From assembly GCA_040755835.1 (NCBI GenBank), contig JBFMAB010000013.1:53839-117838 (forward strand): a stretch of 64,000 nt of DNA. The letters are read 5' to 3'. Origin of the DNA: JADLDB01 sp040755835. GTDB lineage: Bacteria; Myxococcota; Myxococcia; Myxococcales; Myxococcaceae. Under the pieces are notes generated by a model. The model searched no databases, was not told where the DNA came from, and saw only the letters and a list, made by a program, of their open reading frames with translations. This document shows, piece after piece, positions 9,174 to 17,718 of the stretch. Both the position numbers and the translations under genes were made by a program. The stretch's first letter is position 1. Each line of letters begins with the position of its first letter.

Positions 9174-9533
9174 TCAGCGCGCCCCGGCCAGGGCCTTCTC
9201 GATGCGCTCGAAGCTGTACGAGTCCGGGCCGTAGCGGCCGAGGATCGTCTTCGTCGAGTCGATGAGGAAGGGGCCGTGGTTGCCGGCGGTCAGCGCGTAG
9301 CCGGCCTCGGGCTTCTCGACGACCAGCTCCTTCACGTCCTCGCCCTTGATGACCCGCTTCACCTTCAGCTTCACCGTCTGCGACGCGGTCTTCTGCCCGA
9401 CGCTGGTGGCGCCCGGCTGCGCCTGCACCTTCGGCGGCGCGGCGCCCGTCCTGAGCACCTCGGTCACCTCGGCGTCCACGATCCACGCCGCCTGCGGCAG
9501 CACGTCTTCGATCGGTTCAGGAGGCTTGGCCAT
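9174..9533 (-). CDS. Conserved-looking small hypothetical protein
   Basis: This 119-residue soluble protein has no signal peptide. It has beta-rich segments (AAWIVDAEVTEVL, VKLKVKRVIKG, VKELVVEKP) that look like a small OB- or Ig-like fold, with Gly-Asn-His-Gly-Pro near residue 88. I do not recognise the family. It ends 17 bases from the convergent gshA stop and lies 18 bases downstream of the calpain-like gene on the same strand, so it probably shares its transcript. Third-position G/C bias supports coding. Confidence 0.65.
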   Translation of the reverse strand: MAKPPEPIEDVLPQAAWIVDAEVTEVLRTGAAPPKVQAQPGATSVGQKTASQTVKLKVKRVIKGEDVKELVVEKPEAGYALTAGNHGPFLIDSTKTILGRYGPDSYSFERIEKALAGAR

Positions 9534-9551
9534 GGAGGGCTCCTCTCTTCG

Positions 9552-11309
9552 TCAGCTGACGAAGTACATCGTCTGGTACAGCTTGGTGAACTCTTCCAGC
9601 TTCAGCTTGAACACGCCGTCATTGGGGCCGTTGCCCGCCGGCTCCGACTCACCCCACGGGTTGCGCAGGATGACGAAGCGCTCGCCGTTGGCGCCCTTCT
9701 CGTAGCCGAGGATCGAATAGGCGTGGTCCGCGTACACCCCGGAGTTGGTGTACCGCGCCTCCTGGTCTTCGCCGTAGGTGCCAGCGCCCAGCGCCTTGTG
9801 GTTGTCCACGTTCGACACGATGCGGTCCCACACCTTGTCGGGGCTGGAGTACGACAGGCCCATCGAGCCCGTCTGCACGCCGAGGCAGTCCTCGAACACG
9901 TCGCTCACGTGGCCGCCGTTGCCGATCTCGTCGTAGCTGCCCTTCCACTGCGCGTAGGCCTTCTCGATCAGCGGAAACCACAGCTCCATCTTCCTGGGGT
10001 CGCTGCTGTTCGCCGAATGCCCGTACAGCGGGCCGCCCCAGGAACGCGTGTAGAGGTCGCCGTCCACCTTGATCGGCACGTCCTTCGCGCGCCCCGTCGC
10101 CCAGTCGCGCTGCTTGAAGGTGACGGTGTACGTCCCGTCGCCGTTGTCCTTCACCATGTTGGTGATGGCCTCGGGGTTCGACTGCGCGAGGGCGGCGATC
10201 GCCGCGGGGAAGTAGCAGTTGCCGATCTGCCCCTGCTTCACGTCGCCAGGCTTCGCGCCGTCGACGAAGAGCGGGCCGGTGAACGTCTTCTTGCCGAACT
10301 TCGGCGTCCCGTCGGCGTTGAGCTCGTCCTTGTGGAGCGCCGGATCGGGGACGAGATCCGTGTTCTCCGGGGTGCCGCCCGGCACGGTGACGTTGCCCAC
10401 CGCCGTCGAGAAGTCGACGTTGTTGGTGCCGTCGGACGCCGCCACCGAGAAGGAGTCGCCGGCCTTGCCGTTCAGCTTGAAGCCGTCGGGGAAGCCGCCG
10501 GTCTCGGTGATCGTGACCTTCGTCTTCTCGCCGGTGCGGAGGTTGGTGAACTGCAGCTGCGCACCGGGCTCCGACACCTGCCGGCTCGCGTTGATGTTCT
10601 CGACCGCCACCTTGCCGTTGCCGGCGTCCGTCATGCCGATGCGGAAGAGCGCGACGACCGCGTTGCGCGTGTCCTTCGCCTCGATGCCGTGCGCCTTGAT
10701 CGTCACCCAGTCCGAGGTGCTGCCGTCCGCGTAGCGCGCGCGCATGCGCACCAGGTCGCCTTCGCGCATCGCCTGGTCGCCGGTCAGCTTCGCGAGAGCG
10801 AAGCGGCCCTGCGCGTCGGCCTTCCCGACCACCATCGTGTCGTCCATGTGCAGGCGGCCCGCCGGCGCCGCGGAGATGTTGATCGCCTCGATGGTCGCGC
10901 CGGCCTTCGTCACGCCCGCGAGCCCGTCGCGCTGGTCGCCCGTCACCGTGAGACCGTTGACGCCCACCGCCCCGCCGCCGCCGCCGCTGCGGCCCACCAC
11001 CGCCTCGAGAAACGCGCGCGCCGAGGGGTCGAGCGGCACCTTGCCCTCATCGAGGATCGTCTCGAGATCCTTCTTCTCGTTCTTCGACAGGCCTTTCTGC
11101 GCGAGCGCGACCTGCGCCTCCTGCGACAGGCCCGGCTTCTTCAACTCGTCGAGCACCCTGTTCGCCGACCACCCCGAGCGATCGCCCACCTGCGCGAGGA
11201 TCTCCAGCGCCTGCTCACGGCCCAACTTGAAGTTGGCGCTGCGCTGCTGCTGCCGCTCGAAGTTCGCGTACAGGGTGGCCAGCTTCGAATCGGAGATCTT
11301 CGTCGGCAT
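9552..11309 (-). CDS. Calpain-family (C2) cysteine protease with N-terminal accessory domains
   Basis: The C-terminal half of this 585-residue protein is a calpain catalytic domain. The nucleophile is Cys365 in QGQIGNCYFPAAIAALA, the base His529 in YADHAYSILGY and the third residue Asn550 in LRNPWG, all in the family order and spacing. N-terminal parts are a helical region (1-100), a Gly-run linker (109-114) and two Ig-like beta modules (about 118-207 and 235-310). There is no signal peptide. No penta-EF-hand domain is present, as is usual for bacterial members. The leader contains a 17-base palindrome (11396-11412). The substrate is unknown. The triad is intact, so activity is expected. Confidence 0.92.
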   Translation of the reverse strand: MPTKISDSKLATLYANFERQQQRSANFKLGREQALEILAQVGDRSGWSANRVLDELKKPGLSQEAQVALAQKGLSKNEKKDLETILDEGKVPLDPSARAFLEAVVGRSGGGGGAVGVNGLTVTGDQRDGLAGVTKAGATIEAINISAAPAGRLHMDDTMVVGKADAQGRFALAKLTGDQAMREGDLVRMRARYADGSTSDWVTIKAHGIEAKDTRNAVVALFRIGMTDAGNGKVAVENINASRQVSEPGAQLQFTNLRTGEKTKVTITETGGFPDGFKLNGKAGDSFSVAASDGTNNVDFSTAVGNVTVPGGTPENTDLVPDPALHKDELNADGTPKFGKKTFTGPLFVDGAKPGDVKQGQIGNCYFPAAIAALAQSNPEAITNMVKDNGDGTYTVTFKQRDWATGRAKDVPIKVDGDLYTRSWGGPLYGHSANSSDPRKMELWFPLIEKAYAQWKGSYDEIGNGGHVSDVFEDCLGVQTGSMGLSYSSPDKVWDRIVSNVDNHKALGAGTYGEDQEARYTNSGVYADHAYSILGYEKGANGERFVILRNPWGESEPAGNGPNDGVFKLKLEEFTKLYQTMYFVS

Positions 11310-11395
11310 GTGCAGACTCCCTTCGGAATTGCGCGGCGGAATTCTACAGAAACAGCGGGTGTCAGCCGAGCGCCCCCGCTCTCATCCACCCACCT

Positions 11396-11412
11396 ACATT
11401 GTCGGACAATGT
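11396..11412. promoter_or_regulatory. Perfect 17-base palindrome, candidate operator
   Basis: ACATTGTCGGACAATGT has two 8-base arms around one central base. It lies in the 147-base gap between the PilZ-Hsp70 gene and the calpain-like gene, 87-103 bases upstream of the latter's start. No T-run follows on either strand, so an intrinsic terminator is unlikely. Size and symmetry fit a dimeric repressor site. Confidence 0.5.
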
Positions 11413-11456
11413 GCTCCAGGGTTGCGGAGTCAAGAAACCGGAGCAACATCAATCCG

Positions 11457-13514
11457 TTAGCGACCGAAGAGCTTCTTGAGGCCGGTAAACAGGCCCGAGC
11501 CGGAGGAGCTGCGGACGCCGGCGTCTTCGCCGGGCAAGGGCGAGTTGGCCAACAGCTCGGCGTGGACGGAGTCGGGCGCGTCGGCGCTGGCGAAGGTCGC
11601 CTCGGCCCGTTTGCCGGTGGGCGAGGTGGCGGTGACGGTGAGGCGCCCGTCGGAGGACAGGGAGAACCGGAGCGACGCGTCGCCCGTGCGGTCGAAGGTG
11701 GTGCGCAGCGCGCCGAGGTATTCGTTGTCCTCGGCGAGGGGCGCGGCGCCCTGGAAGACGGCGAGCGCCACCGTCTGCCCCGCCTCGACGGGGACGGTGA
11801 GCGTCTTCTCCGCCGGCAGGCGCGTGTTGCGCTCGAGCACCCGGCGGATCTTCCCGCCGCGCACCGCGACGCCGATGGGTGAGGCGAGCACCTCGGACAG
11901 CTTGAGCCCCTGCTTGCCGCGCTCCTTCTGTACCAGCGCCTGGCCATACAGGGCCGCGCCGAGCGCCACGGCGCCCTGCGGATCGACGTCGTTGCGGATC
12001 GCGCGGCCCAGCACCGCTTCGAGCCGCGTGCGGATCGCAGGCGCCCGGCTCTGGCCGCCCACCATCACCACCTCGTCCAGGTTGGCGGGGGTGAGCCGCG
12101 CGGCCTCCAGCACCACCTGCGTCACCTCGACGGTGCGCTCGACGAGGTCCTGCGTGTTCGCCTCGAGGAAATTGCGCTCGACGTTGACGTGGAGGTCGAC
12201 GGGCTTGCCGTCGTCGTCGTGGCTGACGAAAGGCACCCGCACCAGCGCCTCGGTCTTGTCGGACAGGGCGATCTTCGCGACCTCCGCCGCGTCGCGCACG
12301 CGCTCGACCGTCATGCGCGACTCGAGCAGCCGGTTGCGCGGCGACTCGTCCATCGTCGCGATGAGCGCGTCGGCGAGGCGGGTGTCGAAGTCCATGCCGC
12401 CGAGGAAGATGTCGCCGCCGGTGGACACCACCTCGATGTCGTCGCCGGTGATCTCCACCACCGACGCGTCGAAGGTGCCGCCGCCGAGGTCATAGACGAG
12501 CACGCGCTTGCGCGCGAGGCCGCGGCCGAAGCCGAACGCCAGCGCCACCGCCGACGGCTCGTTGAGCAGGCTCAGGATCTCCAGATCCGCCAGCCGGCCG
12601 GCCTCCAGCACCGCCGCGCGCTGGTGGTCGGTGTACCAGGCCGGCACACACAGCACGGCGCGGTACACCTCGCGGTGCAGGTGCTCCTGGGCGGCGTTCT
12701 TGAGCTCGCGCAGCAGCAGCGCCGCGCAGTCGGGCAGCGAGTACGTCCGCTCGCCGAGTTCGACGCCGACGTCGCCCTCCATGTCGGCGACGATGGGGAA
12801 GCTGACGTGACTGGCGATCTCCTTGACCTTCTTGGAGCGCGCCCGGCGGCCCATGAGCCGCTTGAAGCCGACGACCGTCTGCTCGGGGTGATCGACGCGG
12901 TGCTTGCGCGCCGCCGAGCCGACCAGGAGCCGCGCCTTCACCGGGTCGAGCGCCACGGCCGACGGCATCGCCACGCCGCGCTCGGAAGGAATGGTGATGA
13001 GCCGCGGGACGCCGTCCTGCACGATGGCGACGCGGCAGGTGGTGGTGCCGAGGTCGATGCCCAGCACCACGTCCTCGGCGAGCGGGGGCTTGCCCTTCTT
13101 CGCCAGCGGCGCGGGCGCGGGCGGCTCCTTCGACGGCGGCGCCGGGGGCTCGGGCGGCGAGGGCTGGGTGACGGGGGCCTGCGCCACCACGCCCTCGCGC
13201 GCGGCGGCCACCTGGTCGAGGAGCGCCTTCGTCTTCGCGTCGATGCGCGTGAAGCGCACCAGCATGCCGCTCCGACCGGGCTGCTCGTCGGCCACCACGC
13301 GCTCCACCACGCCCTCGCCGCGCATCACCCGCGAGCCGTCGGACAGCACGACCTCGAGCGACAGCGGCGTGCCCTCGGGCTTCGACGCGCGGGTGGTGAT
13401 GAAGATGCCGCCGGGCGCGAGGTGCACCCCGTACTTCTCGATGAACTCCGCCTCCGTCGAGAACGGGAGTCGGATCCGCAGAGGGATCCTCTTCGGCTCG
13501 TCGGGAGACGTCAT
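11457..13514 (-). CDS. PilZ-Hsp70 fusion: DnaK-like ATPase with N-terminal PilZ-type domain
   Basis: Translation from the ATG at 13514 gives 685 residues. Residues about 10-105 form a PilZ-related domain of the kind expanded in myxobacteria (LAPGGIFI replaces the D/N-x-S-x-x-G turn; Arg9-x-x-x-Arg13 precedes it). A Pro/Ala linker (106-145) leads to an Hsp70 ATPase domain: phosphate loop GIDLGTTTCRVAIV from 152, the second loop VYDLGGGTFDASVVEI, and MVGGQSRAPAIR. The substrate-binding part is short and lacks the usual long helical lid. The start overlaps the stop of the lipoprotein gene upstream (ATGA), making an alaS-lipoprotein-hsp70 operon. Cyclic di-GMP binding is a family possibility, not shown. 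Confidence 0.9.
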   Translation of the reverse strand: MTSPDEPKRIPLRIRLPFSTEAEFIEKYGVHLAPGGIFITTRASKPEGTPLSLEVVLSDGSRVMRGEGVVERVVADEQPGRSGMLVRFTRIDAKTKALLDQVAAAREGVVAQAPVTQPSPPEPPAPPSKEPPAPAPLAKKGKPPLAEDVVLGIDLGTTTCRVAIVQDGVPRLITIPSERGVAMPSAVALDPVKARLLVGSAARKHRVDHPEQTVVGFKRLMGRRARSKKVKEIASHVSFPIVADMEGDVGVELGERTYSLPDCAALLLRELKNAAQEHLHREVYRAVLCVPAWYTDHQRAAVLEAGRLADLEILSLLNEPSAVALAFGFGRGLARKRVLVYDLGGGTFDASVVEITGDDIEVVSTGGDIFLGGMDFDTRLADALIATMDESPRNRLLESRMTVERVRDAAEVAKIALSDKTEALVRVPFVSHDDDGKPVDLHVNVERNFLEANTQDLVERTVEVTQVVLEAARLTPANLDEVVMVGGQSRAPAIRTRLEAVLGRAIRNDVDPQGAVALGAALYGQALVQKERGKQGLKLSEVLASPIGVAVRGGKIRRVLERNTRLPAEKTLTVPVEAGQTVALAVFQGAAPLAEDNEYLGALRTTFDRTGDASLRFSLSSDGRLTVTATSPTGKRAEATFASADAPDSVHAELLANSPLPGEDAGVRSSSGSGLFTGLKKLFGR

Positions 13515-14125
13515 TGCAGCGGGAGTTCTACCCCGCTCTCGCCCCCCGGCAGAATGATCTTCAGCCCGGGGCCGATCATTCCGGGGCTCACTTCGAAGAA
13601 CAGCACCAGGTCCTGCTCGACGCCCGGCTCGATGGCCGTCTCCAGCGGCGAGCCCTGGCCGAGGCGCTGCACGTCGAGCGCCACGCCGGCGTGCTCGTCG
13701 CCGCGCACCAGCTCCACCTTGCCGAGGCTGAGCGGCGCCTTCTTCGTCGTCGTGGCCGTGAGGGAGACGCGCACGAAGCGATCCGCCGTCGACACCGCGG
13801 CGCGCGCCGTCTTGAGCGTCTGCATCACTTCGACGCGGCGCACCTCGAAGGAGATCGGCCCCACCTGCGCGCGGGTGCTTGCGGGGAGGTCGAGCGCGCG
13901 CGGCGGCTCCTGCGCGGCGGCGGCGGCGGCGAGCGGGTCCACCGGCTCTGGCTTCCCGGTGGGAGGCCCACCAGGCTGGCCGCCCTGCGCGAGGCGCGCC
14001 TGCTCCTCCTTGAGCTTCTGCAGCGTCCGGTCGTTCGCCGGGTCGAACGGCGGCGACTCCTCCTTCGGGCACCCGAGGAGCGCCACGGCCGCGGCGGCGA
14101 GGAGCGCGCGCGTCGTCACCGTCAC
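13511..14125 (-). CDS. Lipoprotein with DUF4352-like domain, function unknown
   Basis: Translation from GTG at 14125 gives 204 residues. A lipoprotein signal ends in ALLG with the lipidated Cys19. A Gln/Lys-rich then Pro-rich linker (about 35-85) follows. The last 110 residues form a beta sandwich-like domain (QVGPISFEVRRVEV, FVRVSLTATTTKKAPLSLGKVEL, VLFFEVSPG) resembling DUF4352-type domains that describe differences between measured and reference values in exported proteins. It overlaps alaS and the PilZ-Hsp70 gene by 4 bases each, so it is translated between them. No function can be assigned. Confidence 0.75.
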   Translation of the reverse strand: MTVTTRALLAAAAVALLGCPKEESPPFDPANDRTLQKLKEEQARLAQGGQPGGPPTGKPEPVDPLAAAAAAQEPPRALDLPASTRAQVGPISFEVRRVEVMQTLKTARAAVSTADRFVRVSLTATTTKKAPLSLGKVELVRGDEHAGVALDVQRLGQGSPLETAIEPGVEQDLVLFFEVSPGMIGPGLKIILPGGESGVELPLQ

Positions 14126-16791
14126 GCGCCCTTCACGTGCTCGACGAGCTTCTGGAAGGCCAGCGGGATCTTCGACGGGTCCGCCCCGCCGGCCTGCGCC
14201 ATCTCCGCCTTGCCGCCGCCCTTGCCGCCGAGCTCCGCCGCCATCACCCGCACCGCGTCACCGGCCTTGAAGCCCTTGTCGACGACGTCCCTGGTGGCCG
14301 CGACGAGGATGATCGCCTTGCCGTCGCTGGTCGCGCCGCCGAGGCCCACCACGCCCGACTTGAGCTGGTCCTTCAGGCGATCGGCGAGCTGCCGCAGCAG
14401 GTTCGCGTCGGCCGGGTCCACGCGCCGGGTGAGGACCTTGATGCCGTTGACGTCCTGCACGTTCTCGTCGGCCTTCGCGCCGGCCGCCTGCGCGTTGAGC
14501 CGCGCCTCCTCGAGCTGCTTCTCGAGCTCCTTGAGGCGCTTCTGGCTCGCCTCGATGCGCGTGGCGAGGTCCGCCGGCTGCGCCTTGTACAGCTCTGCCG
14601 CGCGCTTCAGGTGTTTCTCCAGCTCGCGCCCGTGCTGCACCGCGGCCTGGCCGGTGAGCGCGACGATGCGGCGCACGCCCGAGGCGATCGCCGACTCCTG
14701 CACGACGCGGAACAGGCCGATGTCGCCCGAGCGGTGAACGTGCGTGCCGCCGCAGAGCTCCGTCGACTCGGGGTGCACCGTCACCACGCGCACCCGGTCG
14801 CCGTACTTCTCGCCGAACAGCGCCACCGCGCCTGCGGCCTTCGCGTCGTTGAGGCCCATGACTTTCGTCTCGGCGCCCCGGTTCTCGCGGATCCACCCGT
14901 TGACCAGGTCTTCCACGCGCTCCACCTGCTCGGGCGTCATCGCGCTGAAGTGCGAGAAGTCGAACCGCAGGCTGTCGGGCCCCACCACCGAGCCCTTCTG
15001 GTTGACGGTCTCGCCCAGCACCACCTTGAGCGCCTTGTGGAGCAGGTGCGTCGCCGAGTGGTTCGCGCGGATCTTGTCGCGGCGCTCCTTGTCGACGGCC
15101 AGCGACAGCACGTCGTGCACCGCGACGCTGCCGCTGACCACCTTCGCGTGGTGCACGATCATCCCGCCGGTGGGCTTCTGCGTGTCCGTCACCTCGAGGC
15201 GCACGCCCTTGCCGGTCATCTCCCCCGTGTCGCCGACCTGACCGCCGGACTCGCCGTAGAAGGGCGTCTGGTCCAGTACGACCTCGACCTCGTCGCCGGC
15301 CTTCGCGACCTCGACGCTCTTGCCGCCCTTCACCAGCGCCAGCACCTTGCCCTCCCCGACGACGCCATCGCCGTCGTAGCCGAGGAACTTCGTCTCCCCG
15401 AGCCTGCCGGCGAGCTGCATGTACACGTCGGCGATGCCCTTCTCGGCGCCGAGCGGGCCCTCGTTGCGGTTGCGCTCCTCTTCGAGGAGCTGGTCGAAGC
15501 GCTTCTTGTCGATCGAGAAGCCCTGCTCCCGGGCGATCACCTCGGTGAGGTCCCACGGAAAGCCGTAGGTCTGGTGGAGATCCCAGACGATCTCTCCCGC
15601 CACGACCTTCGTCTTCGTCTGCTCGAGGCGCCCGAACTCCTTCGCGATGAGCGCGCGGCCCGAGCGCAGCGTGCGACGGAACGCCTCCTCCTCGTGCCGG
15701 GCGACCTCGAGGATGAACTCACGCTTCTCCCCGAGCTCGGGGAACTGGCCGCCCAGCGCCGCCACGACGGCGTCGACGCACTCGTGGAAGAAGACCTTTT
15801 CGAGCTCGAGCGTCTGGTCGCCGTGGCGGATCGCCCGGCGCATGATGCGGCGCAGGACGTAGCCGCGGCCCTCGTTGGACGGCTGCACGCCGTCGGCCAC
15901 CAGGAAGGCGGTGGCGCGCGCGTGGTCGGCGATCACGCGCATCGCCGCGTCGTGGTGATCGGTCCAACTGCCGGCGTACTTGCGGCCCGACAGCTTCTCG
16001 ACCGTCGCGATGATCGGCGTGAAGAGATCGGTGTCGTAGTTCGACGCCTTGCCCTGCACGACGGCGGTGACGCGCTCGAGGCCGGCGCCGGTGTCGATCG
16101 ACGGGCGGGGCAGGGCGATCAGCGGTCCGCCCGCCACCCTCCGCTCGAACTGCATGAAGACGAGGTTCCAGATCTCCAGCCAGTTGTCGGACGGTCCCGG
16201 CTCGTCGCCGTCCTTCACCGGGTGGTCCGGCAGGTACCAGTAGATCTCCGAGCACGGGCCGCAGGGGCCGGTGTCGCCCATCGCCCAGAAGTTGTCCTTG
16301 AGGCCCAGCCGGAAGATCCGGTTTCTCGGCACGCCGGCCCTGGCCCACAGCTCGGCGGCCTCCTCGTCGGCGGGAATGCCGTCCTCGCCCTTGAAGACCG
16401 TCACCGCGAGCCGCGAGGGATCGAGCTTCAGCACCTTCGTGACGAACTCCCAGCCCCAGGCGATCGCGTCGGCCTTGAAGTAGTCGCCGAACGAGAAGTT
16501 CCCCAGCATCTCGAAGAACGTGTGGTGGCGCGCCGTGAAGCCGACGTTGTCCAGGTCGTTGTGCTTGCCGCCCGCGCGCACGCACTTCTGCGTCGTCGTC
16601 GCCCGCGTGTAGTCACGCGTCTCACGCCCGGTGAAGACGTCCTTGAATTGCACCATGCCCGCGTTCGTGAACAACAGCGTCGGGTCGTTGGCCGGGACCA
16701 GGCTGGACGAGGCCACGCGGCGGTGCCCGCGCGTCTCGAAGAAGGAAAGAAACGCGTCGCGCACCTGCGAGGCGGTCATGTGGGATGCCAT
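14122..16791 (-). CDS. alaS: Alanine--tRNA ligase
   Basis: This 889-residue class II synthetase charges tRNA-Ala in the cytosol. Motif 1 to motif 3 of the catalytic domain are visible (TRATTTQKCVRAGGKHNDL near 63-81, FFEMLGNFSFGDYFK near 92-106, STDTGAGLER-like at 231-240). The editing domain has His578-x3-His582 and the pair Cys680/His684 in ELCGGTH. A coiled coil near 740-790 and the C-Ala domain follow. The ATG at 16791 gives the family's usual length. An in-frame ATG at 16860 would add 23 residues, but that stretch lacks the local third-position G/C bias. The stop overlaps the lipoprotein gene by GTGA. Confidence 0.97.
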   Translation of the reverse strand: MASHMTASQVRDAFLSFFETRGHRRVASSSLVPANDPTLLFTNAGMVQFKDVFTGRETRDYTRATTTQKCVRAGGKHNDLDNVGFTARHHTFFEMLGNFSFGDYFKADAIAWGWEFVTKVLKLDPSRLAVTVFKGEDGIPADEEAAELWARAGVPRNRIFRLGLKDNFWAMGDTGPCGPCSEIYWYLPDHPVKDGDEPGPSDNWLEIWNLVFMQFERRVAGGPLIALPRPSIDTGAGLERVTAVVQGKASNYDTDLFTPIIATVEKLSGRKYAGSWTDHHDAAMRVIADHARATAFLVADGVQPSNEGRGYVLRRIMRRAIRHGDQTLELEKVFFHECVDAVVAALGGQFPELGEKREFILEVARHEEEAFRRTLRSGRALIAKEFGRLEQTKTKVVAGEIVWDLHQTYGFPWDLTEVIAREQGFSIDKKRFDQLLEEERNRNEGPLGAEKGIADVYMQLAGRLGETKFLGYDGDGVVGEGKVLALVKGGKSVEVAKAGDEVEVVLDQTPFYGESGGQVGDTGEMTGKGVRLEVTDTQKPTGGMIVHHAKVVSGSVAVHDVLSLAVDKERRDKIRANHSATHLLHKALKVVLGETVNQKGSVVGPDSLRFDFSHFSAMTPEQVERVEDLVNGWIRENRGAETKVMGLNDAKAAGAVALFGEKYGDRVRVVTVHPESTELCGGTHVHRSGDIGLFRVVQESAIASGVRRIVALTGQAAVQHGRELEKHLKRAAELYKAQPADLATRIEASQKRLKELEKQLEEARLNAQAAGAKADENVQDVNGIKVLTRRVDPADANLLRQLADRLKDQLKSGVVGLGGATSDGKAIILVAATRDVVDKGFKAGDAVRVMAAELGGKGGGKAEMAQAGGADPSKIPLAFQKLVEHVKGA

Positions 16792-16944
16792 GCGCGTGGG
16801 ATATGCCAGCGGCTCGGGCTTCGCAAACGCCTGTTGCGCGCTACGATGCTCTTCGGTCATGGCCGGGGACCCCGTCGTCATGTGGTGGCAGGTTCGACGC
16901 CTGGGCTTTGTCCCGCCGACGCCTCGTCGTGGGAAGGCCGCTGC

Positions 16945-17694
16945 GTGAGCTTCCGCGGCGCGGCGTGCGCGCTCGTCCTGCTGATCGCGCTCCCTGTGTG
17001 GGCGGTCGAGGACCCGCGCGTCACGCTCCTCTCCAGGCAGCTCGCCGGCGCGAAGGACCCTCGTAACCGGGTCCAGATCGTCGTGCTGCTCGGCCAGACG
17101 AAGCACGAGTCGGCGGTGCCGCACCTGTGCTCGGCGTTGAAGGACCCGGAGCCCCTCGTGCGTACCGCGGCCGCCGGCAGCCTGGGCGAGCTCGGCTTGC
17201 CGTCCGCCATCGCCTGCCTCAAGGCGGCGCTCGGCGAGGGCGACCCGACCGTGCGCGCGGCGATGGAGCGCGCGCTCAAGGCCGGCGCCGCGGCGACCTC
17301 GGTGCCCAAAGGGGGGCTGTACCTCAGCCTCGAGCCCGTCCAGGACAAGGTCGGCGACCTCCCGGCCAACCTCCTCCAACTGGCGGAGGAGAAAATGCGT
17401 GAGAAGCTGGAGTCGATGGGCGCCACCTTCGCCCCGCCGGCCGAGGACAAGAAGAAGGCGGCGGCGCTCGTGCGAACGCAGCAGCTCAAGGCCTACCAGC
17501 TGCGCCTGCAGCTGCTGCCCGGTGAGTCCTCCAAGGGGCTCAAGGTGGAGATGTTGATCATGACGTACCCGGACCAGTCGCTCAAAGGCACGTGGAACGT
17601 GAAGGCCTCGGGCGGTAAGCCGGAGAGCCTCATCAAGGCGATGGTGCCGCGCGTCGTGGAGGACGCGGCGACCGACCTGGAGTGGAAGCACTGA
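16945..17694 (+). CDS. Exported HEAT-repeat protein, function unknown
   Basis: A GTG at 16945, preceded by GGGAAGG, begins 249 residues with a typical signal peptide (hydrophobic core CALVLLIALPVWA, residues about 7-19). Residues about 45-105 contain two HEAT/PBS-type repeats (AVPHLCSALKDPEPLVRTAA and SAIACLKAALGEGDPTVRAA). The remaining part is a mixed alpha/beta domain ending in Asp-Leu-Glu-Trp-Lys-His. It is divergent from alaS with a 153-base gap and is followed 24 bases later by the HAMP-like gene, so the two may share a transcript. A role in protein binding in the periplasm is inferred. Confidence 0.8.
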   Translation: MSFRGAACALVLLIALPVWAVEDPRVTLLSRQLAGAKDPRNRVQIVVLLGQTKHESAVPHLCSALKDPEPLVRTAAAGSLGELGLPSAIACLKAALGEGDPTVRAAMERALKAGAAATSVPKGGLYLSLEPVQDKVGDLPANLLQLAEEKMREKLESMGATFAPPAEDKKKAAALVRTQQLKAYQLRLQLLPGESSKGLKVEMLIMTYPDQSLKGTWNVKASGGKPESLIKAMVPRVVEDAATDLEWKH

Positions 17695-17718
17695 CGAAGG
17701 GCAGCGGGGATCGACACC

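Noticed and set aside
13515..14072. Upstream extension of the PilZ-Hsp70 frame
   Set aside because: The extended residues are Arg/Gly-rich and lie over the lipoprotein gene; the ATG at 13514 gives the PilZ domain start and a 4-base overlap.
16792..16860. Upstream start for alaS at 16860
   Set aside because: The 23 added codons lack the usual third-position G/C bias and the family N-terminus begins near 16779-16791.
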